A stretch of 64,000 bases of DNA, from positions 1 to 64,000 of the forward strand of contig NZ_BBQM01000025.1 in the NCBI RefSeq assembly GCF_000876015.1, given 5' to 3'. Made by a program: the position numbers and the translations under genes. A model generated the notes under the pieces. The model was not told the origin of the DNA. It worked only from the letters and a program-made list of their open reading frames with translations, and made no database searches. This document shows, piece by piece, positions 60,929 through 64,000 of this stretch. Positions within the stretch are counted from its first letter, which is position 1. The number at the start of each line of letters is the position of its first letter. Source of the stretch: Cupriavidus basilensis (GTDB lineage Bacteria > Pseudomonadota > Gammaproteobacteria > Burkholderiales > Burkholderiaceae).

Positions 60929-61731
60929 CCGATTAACCAGGGCCGGCGCTGTGCCGCCGGCTCGCATTCCCTCGTTTCAATTCAATTGGGAAGATTTTTC
61001 AAATCAATCGCGGTTCTACAACCTCGCTGCGGCGTTTGTAGTCCCCGGATATTTCTTCATAATTTGACATAATTATCATTATGAATTTAAGCTTTGTCAG
61101 GGCTAAGTTGTAATGTCCGCTATAGCCAAGTTCAAATGTCCGAGTTTGTCGGGCGTAACCTGAGCGGTTTCCAGTCTGCTGGAGGCTGCCATGACACCGG
61201 ACACCATCACCCTAACCACGCGGCAAGTGTATTGACGGGCTTTAATCGTGCGGGCCATGGTGCAGATTGAATCCGTACAGCTTTCGCTAAAGGCCGATCC
61301 ACGCCAACCTAGTTTTTCGGCAGTCTACCTCGCAATCGCGCTAGTCTTCCCGCCATTCGCTTCCCTGTCTCGTGAAATGCGACGCGTTCCCGCCGAAGCA
61401 CGGCGCGTTAGCGTGCAGAGAGCGCCTATGGCGACGGGGAAAAATCACCACCGCCTCGCGCTGGCCTCCGCGGACTATTTAGCCGGCCGTCGGGCCACAA
61501 GAGCCTGAGTTAGCACGCTGCTTGCCTCCCCCAGGATCCTCTTAAGTGTGGCTTGTTGGAACTCTCTGAACGACGAGACCGTTAACGCGTTGAACACCTC
61601 TCGCAATAGCTCTTGGTCTAGGGCATGCAACGTTTGGCATGGTGCCCCCGCCGCCGCCAGCATCCGAGGGTGGTTGATGCGACGACGACAAGAGCCTTCC
61701 CAAGCATTGACAATGGATTGCGCGGTGTACC
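60929..61731. other. Decayed intergenic region with an IS remnant
   Basis: No intact gene seen. It contains an apparent IS 5' end (61100-61234), and a minus-strand frame at 61475-61663 (LREVFNALTVSSFREFQQAT) that could be a fragment of an old gene. Confidence 0.4.
61100..61234 (+). mobile_element. Remnant of an IS element, 5' end only
   Basis: Two similar segments AATGTCCGCTATAGCCAAGT and CAAATGTCCG are followed by ATG and the short peptide MTPDTITLTTRQVY before a stop. This looks like the left end and start of a transposase gene of the IS481/ISNCY type, cut after 14 codons. Identification is from memory of such starts and is tentative. Confidence 0.35.
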
Positions 61732-62064
61732 TTGGGGCCTATGTCCCCCTCGGTATCGCGACATGTCCTTCAAAACAGATGCGCTGCAATTCGGGCCTGC
61801 ATCCCTCGAGCACCCATAGACAGCTCCCTGCCCCCACCCACTTTTCGATTGGTGCTGATGGCTTGCTCTGGTCCAAAGGACGAGCAGCGCGCACCGGCGT
61901 TGCAGCTTTACCGAGGTGTCATAAACCAGACCTATCGTGCGGTCACGCTCGCAGGCGCGGTGCCGAAAGTGATGATCCTCTCCGCCCTGCACGGATTTAT
62001 TGGCCCGGATCTCGAGGTTGAGCCTTATGACGTTCGGCTCGCGCTCGAGCCCGCAACAAATTAG
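61732..62064 (+). pseudogene. DUF6884-like protein fragment
   Basis: The part from about 61850 on reads FRLVLMACSGPKDEQRAPAL, QLYRGVINQ..., VMILSALHGFIGPDLEVEPY. This matches the DUF6884 pattern (Cys-Ser/Gly-K near the start, then ILSA-HG and PY). The frame ends after ~70 residues of the domain, and the N-terminal 30-40 residues look non-coding, so a truncated gene; a GTG or TTG start near 61849 is possible. Confidence 0.45.
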
Positions 62065-62150
62065 CGCAATGTCCGCGCTCAAGCATTCTGGCTTCGCTAA
62101 TTATCACGATCCGGAGTTGCGCGGTGAGCATTGCTGGTCGTTTTCGCCCG

Positions 62151-62738
62151 TCAAATGGTCGAGACGCTCGGACGAAAATGCTTTTCGTTGTAGGGATAGC
62201 GTTTTCCGGACTCCAGGTCGAAAGCCACTCTGTCCGTCAGTGTTTCCAGCGCCTTGCCATACAGGTGAAAAAGCAGCGCCGGCTGGCCGTTCAGCACATG
62301 GATACTATGCACATCATCGGGCTGGTAGAGCGCAGGGTGACCAGGCTCGACCTTGAACTCCCTGTCGACCACCACGGCGGCCGGCCCGTCGTCGGCAGTG
62401 ATCCGATAGACCCGGTTGGTCTCTTCCCCCTCGATCCCCACGATGATGGCCCAGGTGCCATGGTTGTGCGGCACGCTGGTCTTCCCAGGGTGCAGCGCGT
62501 TGACGTAGAGTGCAAAGCCTTGATCCGGATCAGCGTGCAGTACGTAACGCTGTGATCCAGACCCACCGGGCGCCGGCAGCGGAAAGTTGGCGAAAGAGAA
62601 CCACTCGCGGCGGGCGGCAAGTTCCTCTAGCACCTGCGCCGTGCGCTCCAGCTTGTGCTCCGCGCTTTCCGCATGGATGCGCTTGATCCGCTTGACGGCC
62701 GCGGCCACGAGGGGCTTCCAGGCGGGGGAATGACTCAT
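62151..62738 (-). CDS. Cysteine dioxygenase family protein (cupin)
   Basis: A 195-residue cupin of the cysteine-dioxygenase/thiol-dioxygenase type. The iron ligands are in SVPHNHGTWAIIVGIEGEET (HxH) and the distal His in PDDVHSIHVLNG. It shares the last 4 bases of the dienelactone hydrolase gene (ATGA). With an upstream rhodanese, an organosulfur or thiol-oxidising pathway is likely; the substrate may be a thiol other than cysteine. Confidence 0.85.
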   Translation of the reverse strand: MSHSPAWKPLVAAAVKRIKRIHAESAEHKLERTAQVLEELAARREWFSFANFPLPAPGGSGSQRYVLHADPDQGFALYVNALHPGKTSVPHNHGTWAIIVGIEGEETNRVYRITADDGPAAVVVDREFKVEPGHPALYQPDDVHSIHVLNGQPALLFHLYGKALETLTDRVAFDLESGKRYPYNEKHFRPSVSTI

Positions 62739-63499
62739 GCGGGTTCTCCTGTGCTACGTTGATGAACGGCGATATCGCCGGATGTCAATGTCCCGTTAAC
62801 CAAGCGCCCGAGCAGCGCATGCGTGCGCTGCTCCGCCAAGGCAGCCGATGCCGGATGAAAGGGCGGATGGCCGAAGCGTCCGAAGCCGTGATCGGCCTCG
62901 GCATAGACATGAACCTCGGCGTGTGGCTTCCCTGCGAGATCCTTGCGCAGGCCGTCGACAAGTTCGGGAGGCGTGCGGAAGTCGAGATGCCCGATATGGA
63001 CCAGGGTGGGCACGTCTATGGTCTTTCCAGCGCCCCCATGATCGCCCATGCGCGTCGGGTAATATGCCACGGCGGCATCAAGCACGCCCTGCGCCGCACC
63101 CAGGTAGGCCAATTCGCCGCCAAGGCAGAAACCCACGGATGCCACCGCGCCGGCACCATGGCGCGAGCGCAGCCACGCGGCGGTCGCTGCCAGGTCCTGG
63201 ACGGCCAGCGTCCTGTCCAGGCCTGCGCTGAGCGCACGCCCGCGCTGTTGATCCTGCGGGTTGTATTCAAGGTCGACACCAGGCTCCTGGCGCCAGAACA
63301 GGTCGGGCACGAGGGCGACATAGCCCAGCGCGGCGTAACGTTCGGCAACCTCGCGAATCCAGCTGTTGATGTTGTAGATCTCCGGCAGAAGAATCACAGC
63401 CGGCAGCGGCGTGTCGGGTTGGATGATGGGTTCGACGAACCAGGCGCGAATGGCGCCATCGTCGACGGGGATGGAGAGGGTTCGAGCAGGCATTGTCAT
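62735..63499 (-). CDS. Dienelactone hydrolase family protein
   Basis: A 254-residue alpha/beta hydrolase of the DLH family: nucleophile Cys in VGFCLGGELAYLGAA, acid Asp in IGHLDFRTPPELVD, His in AEADHGFGRFGHPPF. The N-terminal PAVILLPEIYNINSWIREVA fits. It overlaps its neighbours by 4 bases on both sides, so is a mid-operon gene. Confidence 0.92.
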   Translation of the reverse strand: MTMPARTLSIPVDDGAIRAWFVEPIIQPDTPLPAVILLPEIYNINSWIREVAERYAALGYVALVPDLFWRQEPGVDLEYNPQDQQRGRALSAGLDRTLAVQDLAATAAWLRSRHGAGAVASVGFCLGGELAYLGAAQGVLDAAVAYYPTRMGDHGGAGKTIDVPTLVHIGHLDFRTPPELVDGLRKDLAGKPHAEVHVYAEADHGFGRFGHPPFHPASAALAEQRTHALLGRLVNGTLTSGDIAVHQRSTGEPA

Positions 63500-64000
63500 T
63501 GTGGTTGGGTGGATTCGAGGGACCGATGCACGCGAGCCAGCGGAAATCCCGCTGGCTCGCGCTGTGCTTGCGCGGTCAGCTGTTTTTCCCAGTCGAGATA
63601 GGCACGCATCGATGCGGCATTACCGCTTCGGCGGTCGTGAGCCCAGAACAGGAAATCGATGCGTTGCTCACGCGTCAACGCATCCGCCGGGGGAGCCTCG
63701 ACCGGCTCGCCGGCGGCTTCCCAGCTCGCTTGCCCGCCGCGTACCACGAAGACACTGGCATGCTGGACGGAATCCAACAGGTCTGCCGCGGCAAGATGCG
63801 CCAGGCGGTCGTCCTCGGAGAACAGGATGACGTCCTGCCCAGATGCCGCTGCCGCGATGGGGCCGTCCAGGCGCGCCCTGGTTGCCCACGCCGCGCCGGG
63901 CGGGTGCGCCAGCAGGTAAGCCTCGCTGCTGCCCACGCACCACGCGGAACCGCCCTGCCCAATCCGCGCTCGGGCTTGGTCGACGTCCAATTCAGGGGCA
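63496..64000 (-). CDS. Rhodanese-domain protein, C-terminal part (cut by window edge)
   Basis: 168 residues of a longer gene that enters from the right. It shows a rhodanese-like fold (DQARARIGQGGSAWCVGSSE, DVILFSEDDRLAHLAAADLL, VFVVRGGQASWEAAG), with Ser replacing or displaced from the usual active-site Cys in this last repeat. The C-terminal tail is polar and helical. Multi-rhodanese proteins of this size are known next to thiol dioxygenases. First gene of the operon within the window. Confidence 0.8.
   Translation of the reverse strand, partial: APELDVDQARARIGQGGSAWCVGSSEAYLLAHPPGAAWATRARLDGPIAAAASGQDVILFSEDDRLAHLAAADLLDSVQHASVFVVRGGQASWEAAGEPVEAPPADALTREQRIDFLFWAHDRRSGNAASMRAYLDWEKQLTAQAQREPAGFPLARVHRSLESTQPQ

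Overview
The window looks like chromosome, or possibly a large replicon, of a high-GC betaproteobacterium of the Burkholderiaceae (Cupriavidus/Ralstonia type). This is inferred from the VgrG-DUF4123-DUF3304 type VI secretion module, the LexA-controlled imuA-imuB-dnaE2 mutagenesis cassette, the rhodanese/dienelactone-hydrolase/cysteine-dioxygenase operon and the general codon use. A species cannot be named from the sequence alone.

Layout. 1-4.5 kb: a leftward type VI spike module (unknown gene, vgrG, DUF4123 chaperone, DUF3304-like lipoprotein). 4.7-7.8 kb: a Tn3-family transposase with only its right terminal repeat recognisable. 7.8-13.4 kb: a rightward reduced-phosphorus operon, htxA-ptxB-ptxC-ptxA-ptxD-ptxE (hypophosphite dioxygenase, ABC importer, phosphite dehydrogenase, LysR regulator) with a Pho-box-like site in front. 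13.6-15.0 kb: remnants of an IS3-family element and a Tn554-like element. 15,019-32,744: a complete 17.7-kb Tn3-family transposon with perfect 38-bp inverted repeats and a 5-bp AATTC target duplication. It carries a complete C-P lyase operon (phnF, phnD, phnC, phnE, phnG to phnN, phnP, plus a DMT-type transporter) between a KfrA/TnpT-like gene at the left end and a tyrosine recombinase and tnpA at the right end.

32.7-51.4 kb: an accessory island. Its left part holds a RES-Xre toxin-antitoxin pair, a SRAP (HMCES/YedK-like) protein and an H-NS-like protein. Most of the rest is a leftward array of about 35 small genes, nearly all unknown, many preceded by the same GGAAAA leader. It ends at a small helix-turn-helix regulator flanked by two copies of the palindrome ATCCCC-AT(T/C)-GGGGAT and at a small tyrosine integrase that abuts the 3' end of dnaE2. 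51.5-56.8 kb: dnaE2, imuB, imuA with a perfect LexA box. 57-62 kb: an Ig-like lipoprotein, two unknown proteins (one behind a long palindrome) and decayed sequence. 62.1-64 kb: an operon of rhodanese (cut by the window edge), dienelactone hydrolase and cysteine-dioxygenase-like genes.

Taken together, about 20 kb encode oxidation of hypophosphite (+1) to phosphite (+3) to phosphate (+5) and cleavage of phosphonates by C-P lyase. The two modules lie next to each other, each has a Pho-box-like site, and each is flanked by or inside related Tn3-family elements. This apparent mobile reduced-phosphorus utilisation region is the main feature of the window.
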